The translations under genes and the position numbers were made by a program. Shown piece by piece: positions 54,739 to 64,000 of a stretch of DNA of 64,000 bases. The DNA lies in contig NZ_AP028878.1 of assembly GCF_036511935.1 (NCBI RefSeq), positions 4,588,001 through 4,652,000 of the forward strand. The letters are read 5' to 3'. The notes under the pieces are model-generated. The model worked only from the letters and a program-made list of their open reading frames with translations, did not search any database and was not told the DNA's origin. Within the stretch, counting starts at the first letter, position 1. Each line of letters starts with the position of its first letter. The stretch is from Marinobacter nanhaiticus D15-8W (GTDB lineage Bacteria > Pseudomonadota > Gammaproteobacteria > Pseudomonadales > Oleiphilaceae).

Positions 54739-55785
54739 TCACGGCCGCGGGATGAGCCCCCGCTCTACCATGCTGTTCAGGTGCTGGATCAGGCTTTCCT
54801 CCGTACGCCGGCACATCGCCTGAAAACCGGCCTGCCGAGCTTTGGTCAGATCGAGCACGGCGTCTCTCTCGACGTTAAAGATGAAATCGCCGAAGCCACC
54901 CTGGGCAATCTGATCGATATCCGCTACGGCGAGCTTTTCGCGTTCTGCCAAGTTACGCCAGACAGTCTTGGCATGCTGGTTCAACCGGGTTTGCAGGTTG
55001 ATAGGCTGGGGTTCGCCAGCATCGAGTCCGAACCACTCGGCCAGCCTGGGCCAGAGATGTTTCCAGCGGAACTGGTCGCCGTTGGTTATGTTGTAGGCGC
55101 CATCTTTTCCGTCCTCTGCCGCCCATCTCACCGCATCACCCACGACCTCCGCATCACATGCGTTGACGAGTACCTCGTAGGCCTCTGCCGGTCCGGGAAA
55201 CTGGAACGCGACACCCATTTCGCGGCATAAAGAACCATAGAGGCCGATCAGGTTCCCAAGATTCATAGCCGAGCCCAATGAGTGGCCCAAAACGATATCC
55301 GGTCGCAAGGCGGTCCAACGGATGCCCTTCTCAGGTAGAGTCTTGGCGAAATCCTCATGGCGAAAATAGAGATTGGGCGGGAAATGGCGACTATCGTCCT
55401 CCCGAGCCGGCGTCTTGTAGACGCCCAGGTGCGCGCCATAAACCTTCGCACCCTGGAGAAAGATTACCCGCTCCAGCGGCGCGCCGACGTCGATAAGGGT
55501 ATTGACCAGATTCTCGAACATGGCGGCATTCTCATCCGCTTCGAGCGCCGCATCATCGTTCGGTTTCAGCGCTGCATAGCAGACGTGACTTATCTTGCCC
55601 AGGCTGCTCCCGTGCCTTTTGAGACTACTCTTGTCCAGCAGGTCGCCAGATATATGGCGGCCTTTGCCCGGCCCCTGGTCAGAGCGGGACAGTGTCGTTA
55701 CATCCCATCCTGCCGCTTCCATCGCCTCGGTCGTACCACGGCCGGTTACGCCGCTGGCACCGGCGACAAGCATATGTTTAACCAT
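54739..55785 (-). CDS. NAD(P)-dependent SDR, progesterone 5-beta-reductase/iridoid synthase-like (PRISE)
   Basis: A 348-residue extended SDR. The Rossmann motif is GASGVTGRGTT (about 9-19). The PRISE-specific active site is visible as FLQGAKVYGAHLG (about 109-121), where Lys and Tyr replace the usual YxxxK order. FRHEDF and LRPDIVLGHS follow. Relatives reduce enones using NADPH; the bacterial substrate is unknown. AAGGAGG precedes the ATG. Its neighbours are an Nramp-like carrier and a DUF2945 gene, with no operon partner. Confidence 0.87.
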   Translation of the reverse strand: MVKHMLVAGASGVTGRGTTEAMEAAGWDVTTLSRSDQGPGKGRHISGDLLDKSSLKRHGSSLGKISHVCYAALKPNDDAALEADENAAMFENLVNTLIDVGAPLERVIFLQGAKVYGAHLGVYKTPAREDDSRHFPPNLYFRHEDFAKTLPEKGIRWTALRPDIVLGHSLGSAMNLGNLIGLYGSLCREMGVAFQFPGPAEAYEVLVNACDAEVVGDAVRWAAEDGKDGAYNITNGDQFRWKHLWPRLAEWFGLDAGEPQPINLQTRLNQHAKTVWRNLAEREKLAVADIDQIAQGGFGDFIFNVERDAVLDLTKARQAGFQAMCRRTEESLIQHLNSMVERGLIPRP

Positions 55786-55958
55786 GAGGATCCCTCCTTA
55801 CCGGATAATCTTTCGATCGAATGTAGGCCCTTATACGGGGCACTCGGAACTGCGGTCGACGATGGCTCGATCCGCGCCGGTACTTCATAACACCCTTAAG
55901 CTGCACTATGGTGGCTGTTAACGAAAGGGAAAAGAACACCGGTTAAAGGAGGCATTCC

Positions 55959-56183
55959 ATGGCCCATCGCTTCAAGGTCGGAGACCACGTTACCTGGAAT
56001 TCAGAAGTGGGTTACGTGAGCGGCAGGATCATCCGGGTGCATACTCGCGATACCGAGTACAAGGGACATAATCGACGTGCCAGCAAGGAAGAGCCGCAAT
56101 ACGAGATCAAGAGCGACAAGACGGACCACATTGCCATGCACAAGGATTCTGCCCTTAGCAAAGTGGACGAGCGAGGGGAGTGA
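55959..56183 (+). CDS. DUF2945 (hypervirulence-associated TUDOR domain) protein
   Basis: A 74-residue single-domain protein. RFKVGDHVTWNSEVGYVSGR and the later ASKEEPQYEIKSDKTDHIAM, with HKDSALSKV, are the DUF2945/HVA1 signature. It is an SH3/TUDOR-like fold whose role in bacteria is unknown; it is common near stress genes. AAAGGAGG precedes the ATG. It is monocistronic and ends in a hairpin shared with the convergent formaldehyde dehydrogenase gene. Confidence 0.9.
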   Translation: MAHRFKVGDHVTWNSEVGYVSGRIIRVHTRDTEYKGHNRRASKEEPQYEIKSDKTDHIAMHKDSALSKVDERGE

Positions 56184-56185
56184 AA

Positions 56186-56213
56186 CGCCGGGGCCGTCGT
56201 GGTAGCCCCGGCG
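56186..56213. terminator. Bidirectional terminator between DUF2945 and frmA-like genes
   Basis: CGCCGGGGC (56186-56194) pairs perfectly with GCCCCGGCG (56205-56213), loop of 10. It lies 3 bases after one stop and 8 before the other. No T-tract on either side. Confidence 0.6.
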
Positions 56214-56220
56214 AGCTGGA

Positions 56221-57369
<1,149 letters not shown>

Positions 57370-57500
57370 TTAGGATAGGCCACGCGCCTGGCGGTTGCTC
57401 GCCTATCTGCTCAGGATCAGGGACAGATAACCCGCAGATATGGACACCGCTCCGCCGCCCATCGACACAATGCGCCATTTGGCCCAACGAGAGAACCCCT

Positions 57501-58484
57501 ATGCCCGCCGGCCAACACCGCGTCGATCTCGTCATCTACCCCGGTTTCAAGTCCCTCGAAGCGGTTGGTCCGCTGACGGTGTTTACCTACGCCAACAAAC
57601 ACCTGGAAGAACAGGGCGAGTCCGCCTTCTACGATATCCGGATTGCGGCGTCCGAGCTCGCCCCTGTCACCTCGGACACCGTCATTGCGCTGCAACCGAC
57701 GCAGCAACTGGACCCGGACGATCTACCGGATACTGCCCTCGTCGCCGGCGCCCACGATATCGAAACGTCCATGGCAAACGCCCAGGGCGTGATTGACTGG
57801 GTTCAGGCCAGCGCGCCATCGATCCGGCGCTTTGCCACACTCTGTACCGGTACCTTTTTTCTTGCTGAAACAGGTTTACTGAATGGCCGTCGTGCCACCA
57901 CGCACTGGCGCATGTCGGACCGGCTTGAGCACCGATATCCTGCCATCGACGTGGATGTGGACGCGATCTTTATCCAGCAGGACAACCTGTGGACATCGGC
58001 GGGCGTCAGTGCCGCCATCGACCTGTCACTGGCCTTCGTGGAGCGGGATTGTGGGCATAAGCTGGCCCTGGAAGTGGCCCGGGACCTGGTTATCTTCCTT
58101 AAGCGGCCGGGTGGCCAGTCCCAGTTCAGCGCGGACCTGGCCAGCCAGATGCCGGAAAGCTCCGCGGTCAGGCGCATTCAGGGGTGGGCCATGGATAACC
58201 TGGAGACGCCTTTTACACTGGGTGAGATGGCCGATCAGGCGTCCCTGAGCATTCGTCACCTGACGCGCCTGTTCCAGAAGGAAACGGGGAGGTCGCCCAT
58301 GGAATTCGTCGAACGCGCCCGACTCGATAAGGCACGCCGTCTGCTGCAGGATACGGACCTGCCTCTCAAGAGCATTGCCTTCCGCTGCGGCTTTTCGTCG
58401 GATGACCAGTTCCGTCGCACCTTCCGCAAGTACCTGTCGGTGGTGCCGAACGATTACCGGTCACGGTTCTCGAGCCCGAACTGA
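57501..58484 (+). CDS. GlxA-family transcriptional regulator (DJ-1/PfpI domain plus AraC HTH)
   Basis: A 327-residue regulator. The first 190 residues form a DJ-1/PfpI-like domain (DLVIYPGFKSLEAVGPLTVF to LCTGTFFLAETGLLNGRRATTHW), with Cys near 115 in the pseudo-catalytic position. The C-terminal AraC HTH reads TPFTLGEMADQASLSIRHLTRLFQKETG and PLKSIAFRCGFSSDDQFRRTFRKYL. Members regulate betaine, carnitine, arginine or formaldehyde-producing demethylation. It is divergent from the glutathione-dependent formaldehyde dehydrogenase, a link that fits. The ATG at 57501 begins the domain; the ribosome site is weak. Confidence 0.88.
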   Translation: MPAGQHRVDLVIYPGFKSLEAVGPLTVFTYANKHLEEQGESAFYDIRIAASELAPVTSDTVIALQPTQQLDPDDLPDTALVAGAHDIETSMANAQGVIDWVQASAPSIRRFATLCTGTFFLAETGLLNGRRATTHWRMSDRLEHRYPAIDVDVDAIFIQQDNLWTSAGVSAAIDLSLAFVERDCGHKLALEVARDLVIFLKRPGGQSQFSADLASQMPESSAVRRIQGWAMDNLETPFTLGEMADQASLSIRHLTRLFQKETGRSPMEFVERARLDKARRLLQDTDLPLKSIAFRCGFSSDDQFRRTFRKYLSVVPNDYRSRFSSPN

Positions 58485-58570
58485 CAGACTCCCGGAAGTT
58501 ATCCCGATCTGTCGAGCGCAGCGGAAGAGGCCTAAACTGGCACGATGCCCTGAATCAGTGGAGCATGAGC

Positions 58571-59116
58571 ATGCAAGTTGAACCCGCGACGCTGGAAGAC
58601 TGCCTCGCCATCGCCAAGGTGCATGTCGAATCCTGGCAGGTGGCCTATAGGGACTTTCTTCCCGCTGACTACCTTGCCACGCTCTCCACCGAGAAGCGCG
58701 CGGCAACCTGGCGAGAGTTCGTTACGCGTTATCCGGGTCGCCTGTTGGTGGCCCGCGATGCGGAACACATCGTCGGCTTCGTAGCGTTCGGTCCGTCGCG
58801 CGACACCGGCGCCCCCAGCGACCGCGCCGAAATCTGGTCCATCTATGTCAAACCATCCTCGTGGTCATCGGGCGTCGGTCGTTGCCTTTGGCTTGCCGCA
58901 CTGAAGCAAATCCGAGCTGCCGGATACGCTTCTGTGAGCCTCTGGGTCATTGCAGGCAACGAACGAGCGATCCGCTTCTATACCGGCACGGGTTTCGTAC
59001 CTGACCCAGAAAGCCGTGGCACGTTCGAGATTGGCGGTACTGAACTGGAGGACGTTCGGTACATCCTCGAGATTGAATCTGGTATCGGTGGGGAGGTCTC
59101 ACCACATCTGGAATGA
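58571..59116 (+). CDS. GNAT N-acetyltransferase
   Basis: A 181-residue acetyltransferase. MQVEPATLEDCLAIAKVHVE leads into WQVAYRDFLPADYL, typical of the RimI/streptothricin-like GNAT group. The acetyl-CoA site lies around SWSSGVGRCLWLAAL (about 98-112), and the C-terminal GNERAIRFYTGTGFVPD completes the fold. GGAG at 58560-58563 is 7 bases before ATG 58571; the in-frame ATG at 58565 is too close. The substrate is unknown. It converges with the ABC ATPase gene 11 bases away. Confidence 0.88.
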   Translation: MQVEPATLEDCLAIAKVHVESWQVAYRDFLPADYLATLSTEKRAATWREFVTRYPGRLLVARDAEHIVGFVAFGPSRDTGAPSDRAEIWSIYVKPSSWSSGVGRCLWLAALKQIRAAGYASVSLWVIAGNERAIRFYTGTGFVPDPESRGTFEIGGTELEDVRYILEIESGIGGEVSPHLE

Positions 59117-59127
59117 CGGGCTCTGGA

Positions 59128-59895
59128 TCAGACCTTTTCTTCGAGTTCCAGGAACTGCCGAACCCGCTGCGTACTGGGCGAGACAAAGAATTCATCCGGT
59201 GCGGATTTCTCGATGATCTTGCCTTTCTCCAGGAATACGACCTGATCGGAGACGTTGCGGGCGAACTCCATCTCGTGGGTCACGATGATCATCGTGTAGC
59301 CCTCCTGTGACAGGTCGCGAATCACCGCAAGCACCTCCCCGACCAGTTCCGGATCCAGCGCCGAGGTGGGCTCGTCGAACAGCATAACGCGCGGTTGCAT
59401 CGCCAGGGCCCGGGCAATTGCGACACGCTGCTTTTGACCACCGGACAGTGTGTAGGGGTAGTTCAGTCGCTTTTCGGCCATGCCTACCTTGGCCAACAAC
59501 TCATCGGCAACGACTTCGGCCTCCGCCTTTTTCATGCCCTTGACGTAGACAAGGGCCTCGGTGACGTTATGCAGGACGTTCAGGTGGGGCCAGAGATTGA
59601 AACTCTGGAACACCATGCCCAACTGCGAGCGCACCTTGGCCAGCTCCCGCTGGGTGGCCGGCTTTCCGGTTTCGCCGTTAAAGCCGATACGTTCACCGGC
59701 AATGCGAATTTCTCCCCGGTCGGGCTGCTCCAGCCAATTGATACAGCGTAATAACGTGGATTTCCCGGAGCCGGACGATCCCAGGATGCTGACCACTTCA
59801 CCACGCTGCACCTCCAGGTCGACATCGCGAAGTACTTCGATGCCATCGAACTGTTTCGACAGTCGCTTGATACTGACTTCAGGTACTTCAGGCAT
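59128..59895 (-). CDS. Polar amino acid ABC transporter, ATP-binding protein
   Basis: A 255-residue ABC ATPase. Walker A GSSGSGKS is at 39-46, the Q-loop in GMVFQSFNLWPHL, signature LSGGQ at 150-154, Walker B MLFDEP at 171-176 and the H-loop in IIVTHEMEFA. It closely resembles GlnQ/HisP-type importers. It is the last gene of a four-gene operon and overlaps the upstream permease by 8 bases. Confidence 0.95.
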   Translation of the reverse strand: MPEVPEVSIKRLSKQFDGIEVLRDVDLEVQRGEVVSILGSSGSGKSTLLRCINWLEQPDRGEIRIAGERIGFNGETGKPATQRELAKVRSQLGMVFQSFNLWPHLNVLHNVTEALVYVKGMKKAEAEVVADELLAKVGMAEKRLNYPYTLSGGQKQRVAIARALAMQPRVMLFDEPTSALDPELVGEVLAVIRDLSQEGYTMIIVTHEMEFARNVSDQVVFLEKGKIIEKSAPDEFFVSPSTQRVRQFLELEEKV

Positions 59896-60553
59896 TCTTG
59901 AATCCTCGTTTTTCGCTGGTACGGCCCATCAAGTTCACCGCCTGTTCCAACGCAATGCTGATCAGCCAGTAGAAGCCGATGGCGACGATGAACGCTTCCA
60001 TGGGGATGAAATAGGTACCGGACAAACCATTGGCCGCCGCCGTCAATTCCCGCACCGTGATAATCACAAGGAAAGCGGTGTCCTTGAGCAGGATGATCAG
60101 TTGGTTACCCAGCACACCCCGAGACTTCATCACCAACTGGGGCAGGATCAGTCGCAGGAACATGGTGGGCATCGAGAAGCCTTGTGCCACGGCGGCTTCC
60201 ACCTGCCCCGGCGGCAGGGTGATGCGGGTTCCGCGCAGGATCTCGGCAAAGTAGGCGCCGTGGTAGAGCACCAGGGCGCTGACGCCGGCCTGCCAGGAAC
60301 TCAGGCGAAGCCCCAGCGAGGGGAGACCGTAATAGAACAGGTAGGCCAGGATCAGGAACGGCAACAGGCGCATGCCATCGATGAAGATGCGCAACGGTAT
60401 CCGCAGGGGCGCCTTCGCCCACTCGAGGCAATACACGATGACGCAACCCAGCAGGAAACCGAGTCCCGCGGAAACACCGAAAAGGATCAGGGTATTGAAG
60501 AACCCGTCCACGAAGACATCGCGCGAGTCCCAAAGGATGTCCCATTCACTCAT
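59888..60553 (-). CDS. Polar amino acid ABC transporter, permease subunit
   Basis: A 221-residue inner-membrane permease with about five hydrophobic segments: FFNTLILFGVSAGLGFLLGCVIVY at the N-terminus and the conserved cytosolic EAA-like loop VAQGFSMPTMFLRLILPQLV. It pairs with the 213-residue permease to form the channel. It overlaps the ATPase gene by 8 bases and lies 12 bases after the other permease. Confidence 0.93.
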   Translation of the reverse strand: MSEWDILWDSRDVFVDGFFNTLILFGVSAGLGFLLGCVIVYCLEWAKAPLRIPLRIFIDGMRLLPFLILAYLFYYGLPSLGLRLSSWQAGVSALVLYHGAYFAEILRGTRITLPPGQVEAAVAQGFSMPTMFLRLILPQLVMKSRGVLGNQLIILLKDTAFLVIITVRELTAAANGLSGTYFIPMEAFIVAIGFYWLISIALEQAVNLMGRTSEKRGFKNA

Positions 60554-60565
60554 CCACAGACTCCA

Positions 60566-61207
60566 TCAGACAGCCAACCGGTTGGCTTTGCGCTCGGCCA
60601 CGCGCTGAAACCACACCAGGAAGCCGATAATCACCATGTAGAGCGCGCCGGCGACGAGGATGGGCGGCAGGGGTTCGTAGGTTACAGCCGAGATGCGATT
60701 GGTGACCCGCGTCAGGTCGACCACCCCAATCACGGCGATGGCGGGGCTCCCCTTGATCAGGAACGACATCTCGTTGACCAGGCTCGGCAGGCTGGTAATC
60801 ACGATCTGGGGAAGCATGATACGCCGGAAATACACCCAGGGCGTCATACCGACGGCCAGGGCCGCCTCCCGCTGTTCGTTGGAAAAATTGTTGAAGGCCG
60901 AGCGCCAGATTTCTGCATTGAACGCCGTGGTATTCAGGGTCAGGGCGATGATACCGGCGATGGATCGATCCATATTGAGACCCAACGTCGGCGCCGTAAG
61001 AAAGATGAAAAGCACCAGGGTCACCAGGGGCGTTGCCCGGGCAATACTGATGTAAAGCCCGAGCAACTGATGAACGAAGGGAATACGGGCCGAACGCACG
61101 AGCGCGATGATGAGCCCCAGGGTTACCCCCAGGGCGATGGAAACGCCCGAAATCCAGAGGGTCACCCAGGCGCCTTCCAGCAACATCGCCCATGCGGTTG
61201 AATCCAT
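60566..61207 (-). CDS. Polar amino acid ABC transporter, permease subunit
   Basis: A 213-residue permease with the HisM/GlnP fold. The N-terminal membrane helix is WVTLWISGVSIALGVTLGLIIALV, the EAA-like loop AALAVGMTPWVYFRRIMLPQIV, and ISIARATPLVTLVLFIFLTAP is the membrane core. It follows the binding-protein gene by 41 bases and forms the transport channel with the next permease. Confidence 0.93.
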   Translation of the reverse strand: MDSTAWAMLLEGAWVTLWISGVSIALGVTLGLIIALVRSARIPFVHQLLGLYISIARATPLVTLVLFIFLTAPTLGLNMDRSIAGIIALTLNTTAFNAEIWRSAFNNFSNEQREAALAVGMTPWVYFRRIMLPQIVITSLPSLVNEMSFLIKGSPAIAVIGVVDLTRVTNRISAVTYEPLPPILVAGALYMVIIGFLVWFQRVAERKANRLAV

Positions 61208-61248
61208 CGGTCCCTGTCTCCCCCTGCACCCTGTCTGTCTGCGACAAC

Positions 61249-62142
61249 TTACATGCCGGCCATCTGGTGAAATTCGTCAACGCTGGTAATCGGCACCTTC
61301 GGCAGATCGTCGAAGGCCTGCCCGAACCATTTTTCCTGCAACTCGGCGAGACGCCCGGTTTCACGCATGTGGTTCAGGAAATCCGTCAAATAGGCGAGCA
61401 GTTCGGCATTGGCCTTTGGAACCGGCCAGCCGACAAATCCAGGGCCGGAGACGGCCTGACCCGCCTCGAAAACGTCTCCCCGCTCCTTGATGAGGTCATT
61501 GACCGGAACGGCCGAATTGATTGCGTAGTCCAGACGCCCGTTAGCCAAATCTGCGTAGATTTCCGGATAGGCCTCGTATTGCACTACCTCGCCCAGCTCT
61601 CCACCGGTCTCTTCCAGCATGGCCTCCAGTTCGGGGAGCCTTGAGAGCAGGACGCTGCCCGCCTGCACACCCACCGTCATGCCGTCCAGGTCGGCCACGC
61701 TCTTGATACGGTCATCACCCGCACGTTTGATATAGAAATGCTGGGCCGAGGCGAAGGGAGGCGCATAGTTGAACACGCGCAAACGTTCGTCAGAGACTGA
61801 GGCACCGGTAATGGCCGCATCGTACTGACCGCTCGCGACCGCCGCGAGCAGGCCGGTCCACGGCAGGATTTCCTGACGAACCTCGAAGTCGGAATAGTCT
61901 TTCAGCTCCGCAATCATGTCCTTCATGAAGCCATCGGGCTCGCTACCGCGCATGAAATTGAAGGGTGCATAGTTGTCCTCGGTCGCGACGATCATATAGC
62001 CGCGTTCCTTGACCTCCGGCAGATCTCCCGCCTGCAGCCCCGTACTCAGCCCCAGGGCGAGACTGCCCAGGGCCGCTAACAGAATTCGCTTGGCCTGGTT
62101 AACGTTTAGCAAGCGCCATGCCGACGTGTGGTAGTGCTTCAT
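61249..62142 (-). CDS. Periplasmic polar amino acid-type solute-binding protein
   Basis: A 297-residue exported SBP_bac_3 protein. A long n-region precedes the hydrophobic core ILLAALGSLALGLSTGLQAG (about 20-39). Ligand-lobe features are YMIVATEDNYAPFNFMRGSE, WTGLLAAVASGQYDAAITGAS and VADLDGMTVGVQAGSVL, which contain the conserved Arg/Asp amino acid clamp region. The amino acid or amine bound is unknown. It is the first gene of the importer operon and is divergent from the MocR-type regulator. Confidence 0.92.
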   Translation of the reverse strand: MKHYHTSAWRLLNVNQAKRILLAALGSLALGLSTGLQAGDLPEVKERGYMIVATEDNYAPFNFMRGSEPDGFMKDMIAELKDYSDFEVRQEILPWTGLLAAVASGQYDAAITGASVSDERLRVFNYAPPFASAQHFYIKRAGDDRIKSVADLDGMTVGVQAGSVLLSRLPELEAMLEETGGELGEVVQYEAYPEIYADLANGRLDYAINSAVPVNDLIKERGDVFEAGQAVSGPGFVGWPVPKANAELLAYLTDFLNHMRETGRLAELQEKWFGQAFDDLPKVPITSVDEFHQMAGM

Positions 62143-62170
62143 TTTGTTCTCCCAAGACGTTCAATCAGTG

Positions 62171-62193
62171 CGAGACCTCGACAGGGGGTCTCG
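62171..62193. promoter_or_regulatory. Inverted repeat in the importer/MocR intergenic region
   Basis: CGAGACC (62171-62177) and GGTCTCG (62187-62193), spacer of 9. It lies 28 bases upstream of the binding-protein start on the minus strand. Together with the direct repeat at 62205-62229 it makes a likely regulatory patch. Confidence 0.45.
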
Positions 62194-62204
62194 AAGGCGT
62201 CGTA

Positions 62205-62229
62205 CCAGATCACACAGTCGTTCCAGATC
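62205..62229. repeat. Direct repeat CCAGATC in the importer/MocR intergenic region
   Basis: CCAGATC occurs at 62205-62211 and 62223-62229, 18 bases apart. MocR/GabR regulators commonly bind direct repeats, so this is a candidate binding site for the regulator starting at 62405. Confidence 0.4.
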
Positions 62230-62404
62230 GTGAAAAGGCCGCTCCGAAACAGCCGTTCGATTTCACCCTATGGGCTTTTGCGGCGTCCGCTTAGAGCCAG
62301 TTCCGGATCCACCGTGTGACAGACGCCGTGGCATGTTTTGTGCTCGAGTTTATGAACTCAGGGTCAAGGTTGGATGTTGTCTTGGAATAGGAGGGAGCAA
62401 ACGT

Positions 62405-63907
62405 ATGACCACTCTCTGCTTTGCCTTGCAGGATAGCTCGGAGCGTGGCCTTCAGGAGCAGTTGCGCGAGGGCTTGCTGGAAGCCATCCGCGTGGGCAGT
62501 CTGCCAACGGATGCACCTCTGCCCAGTTGCAGGAAGCTGTCCCGCCGGCTCGGCATTTCCCGCAACACCGTTGCCATCGTGTATGAAAAGCTGGTGGACG
62601 ACGGCTTCCTGGTCAGCCGGCCTCGCAGTGGCTACTACCTGCATGCCGACTACCGGAAGGAAGGCTCACCGCTGGTCGACAAAGCAGTGGATAGGGCGGC
62701 ACCGGCGTGGCAAAACATCGGAGCCAGGACGACCGATCCTGCACCATCATGGCGCAGCCGACTGGCCCGGCATCCGAGCAAGTACCAGGGCGTACTCAAA
62801 CCCAGCAACTGGACGGACTACCCTTATCCGTTCATCTACGGCCAGCCGGGAACAGACGACTTCCCCATTGCGGCCTGGCGCGAGATTTCACGGCGACGAC
62901 TGGAAGGCAAACGAGATCGCGACTGGCTGCGCGACCGTATTGACCAGGATGATGCATTGCTTATCGAGCAGATCCGCAAACGACTGCTACCCAGACGCGG
63001 CATCCTGGCCCAGCCGGATGAGATCCTCGTGACCCTGGGATCACAGAATGCGCTTTTCCTGTTGGCACAGCTTCTGTTCAAAGCCGGCACACGGGTCGGC
63101 CTGGAGAACCCGGGTTACCGTGAAGCCGTCAACGTCTTCCAGTTCTTCGGCGGCTCGCTCGTCCCCCATAATGTGGATAGCCAGGGTATCGAGCTGACCC
63201 GGGCATCGACGCAGTGCGACTACCTCTATGTCATGCCCAGCCATCAGGTTCCAACGGGAATAACCATGAGTCGTGGCCGTCGCGACGCGCTCATGGCCCA
63301 AGCCGTTGCCCATGACCAGGTCATTATCGAAGATGACTATGATGCGGAACTGCATAACGATCACGAAGCGCTACCGGCGTTGAAGGCGAGTCGCGCGGGC
63401 ACCCGTGTCATTTATCTTGGCAGCTTTTCAAAGGTGCTCTCGCCGGGGCTGCGCATGGGCTATCTCGTCGCGGACGCAGAACTGATCGAAGAACTGCGAG
63501 CCTTGCGCCGACTGATGTACCGGCACCCGCCGGCGAATCTCCAGCACCAGATGGCCCAATTGATCGCCCAGGGCTATTACGAAACCTACCTGCGCAGCCA
63601 TGTCGAGGATACAGACCGCCGTCGAGAAACGCTGCTCGCCGCCATCAACACCTACCTTCCGCAAAGTCGCTGCCATAGTGCAGACCGGGCCAGCGCATTC
63701 TGGCTGGAAATGCCGGCCGGAACCGATACCCAGCAACTGGCCTGGATGGCCGCCCAGCGCGGCGTCCTCATCGAACCCGGGTTCCAGCATTTCCAGGATA
63801 CGGCGCCACCCCGTCACTTCTTCCGACTGGGATTCAACGCCATCGAGCGTGGCCATATCGTTCCAGGTATTGAACGCTTGGCCTCAGTGATGCACAGCGC
63901 TGACTAG
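62405..63907 (+). CDS. MocR/GabR-type PLP-dependent transcriptional regulator
   Basis: A 500-residue fusion of a GntR-type winged HTH (about 13-80: LQEQLREGLLEAIRVGSLPT to VSRPRSGYYLHADY) and an aminotransferase fold I domain. The PLP lysine is Lys343 in LGSFSKVLSPGLRMGY, with EDDYD near 309-313 supplying the pyridine-binding Asp. Such proteins sense amino compounds or PLP and regulate neighbouring genes. It is divergent from the amino acid-type importer, so it probably controls uptake of its effector. AGGAGGGAG precedes the ATG at 62405; the frame upstream to 62270 is unsupported. Confidence 0.92.
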   Translation: MTTLCFALQDSSERGLQEQLREGLLEAIRVGSLPTDAPLPSCRKLSRRLGISRNTVAIVYEKLVDDGFLVSRPRSGYYLHADYRKEGSPLVDKAVDRAAPAWQNIGARTTDPAPSWRSRLARHPSKYQGVLKPSNWTDYPYPFIYGQPGTDDFPIAAWREISRRRLEGKRDRDWLRDRIDQDDALLIEQIRKRLLPRRGILAQPDEILVTLGSQNALFLLAQLLFKAGTRVGLENPGYREAVNVFQFFGGSLVPHNVDSQGIELTRASTQCDYLYVMPSHQVPTGITMSRGRRDALMAQAVAHDQVIIEDDYDAELHNDHEALPALKASRAGTRVIYLGSFSKVLSPGLRMGYLVADAELIEELRALRRLMYRHPPANLQHQMAQLIAQGYYETYLRSHVEDTDRRRETLLAAINTYLPQSRCHSADRASAFWLEMPAGTDTQQLAWMAAQRGVLIEPGFQHFQDTAPPRHFFRLGFNAIERGHIVPGIERLASVMHSAD

Positions 63908-64000
63908 CCAGATGTCACACGGTTGCTGAATAACTGGCCCTAAAAACCGCTTCGCCTTTGCCTCTATAGTCTCCCTGAAACAGACCTCCTGAAACGAGCC

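Noticed and set aside
59561..61201. Very long plus-strand open frame (546 residues) opposite the ABC importer
   Set aside because: Composition is His/Gln/Asp-rich low complexity, as produced antisense to hydrophobic permeases; the three importer genes on the other strand have clear motifs and tight operon spacing.
59128..63907. Ectoine uptake (ehuABCD) with EnuR
   Set aside because: The architecture (MocR plus amino acid-type ABC importer) is similar, but the binding protein does not show the EhuB N-terminus and no ectoine catabolism genes are present, so the name would be unsupported.

Overview
The window looks like a chromosomal segment of a moderately GC-rich (roughly high-50s % by eye) Gammaproteobacterium, most like a marine or halotolerant member of the Marinobacter/Halomonas type. 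That is an inference from gene content: a BCCT osmolyte carrier, a TRAP transporter, CsbD and DUF2945 stress proteins, a DUF2750 protein, a ParD-like/methionine aminopeptidase pair and many one-component regulators. I recognise no rRNA, tRNA, CRISPR array, phage or complete insertion sequence. It reads as an accessory-metabolism region rather than a core-operon region.

Layout. 1-9.4 kb: GNAT acetyltransferase, LysR regulator, FMN quinone reductase, YjgR/HerA-like ATPase, a CGNR zinc-finger regulator divergent from an Asp-nucleophile alpha/beta hydrolase, GhrA-type reductase, two small genes (one a 58-residue DUF1289 protein) and a DUF2254 membrane protein. 9.4-19.3 kb: a YdeP-type molybdopterin oxidoreductase, two AraC regulators each divergent from a redox enzyme (aldo/keto reductase; SDR), a VOC protein, a tiny exported peptide, a DUF502 membrane protein, a short relic of a BCCT carrier and a YahK-type zinc aldehyde reductase. 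19.4-23.1 kb: intact BCCT carrier, CsbD, Crp/Fnr-type regulator, DUF2750. 23.1-27.5 kb: a siderophore module (TonB receptor, coupled periplasmic esterase, divergent PchR-like regulator, Fur-box-like site). 27.7-34.5 kb: HAD phosphatase, homocysteine S-methyltransferase family enzyme, LysR/AEC exporter pair, LysR/SDR pair with two exported small proteins.

34.6-44.8 kb: ParD-like/Map operon, periplasmic hydrolase with divergent AraC regulator, lipoprotein plus DUF4153 membrane protein, a solute-binding protein, and a groES-groEL operon with a heat-shock-like promoter and unusual C-termini. 45-49.6 kb: DctP-DctQ-DctM TRAP system, a nitrilase-superfamily hydrolase and a Tat-exported intradiol dioxygenase. 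49.6-58.5 kb: chemoreceptor, degenerate zinc-ribbon protein, two small conserved-looking proteins, a divergent Nramp-family carrier, a PRISE-type reductase, DUF2945, glutathione-dependent formaldehyde dehydrogenase and a GlxA-type regulator. 58.5-64 kb: GNAT acetyltransferase and a four-gene polar amino acid type ABC importer divergent from a MocR/GabR-type regulator.

The recurring theme is a local regulator transcribed away from one oxidoreductase, hydrolase or transporter, often with a palindrome or repeated motif between them. The observations I rate most worth following are the ParD-like/Map operon with its nested operator-like palindrome, the CGNR/hydrolase pair with four GGTTA-type motifs in the shared intergenic region, and the atypical heat-shock groESL. 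No search was run; all family names come from motif recognition.
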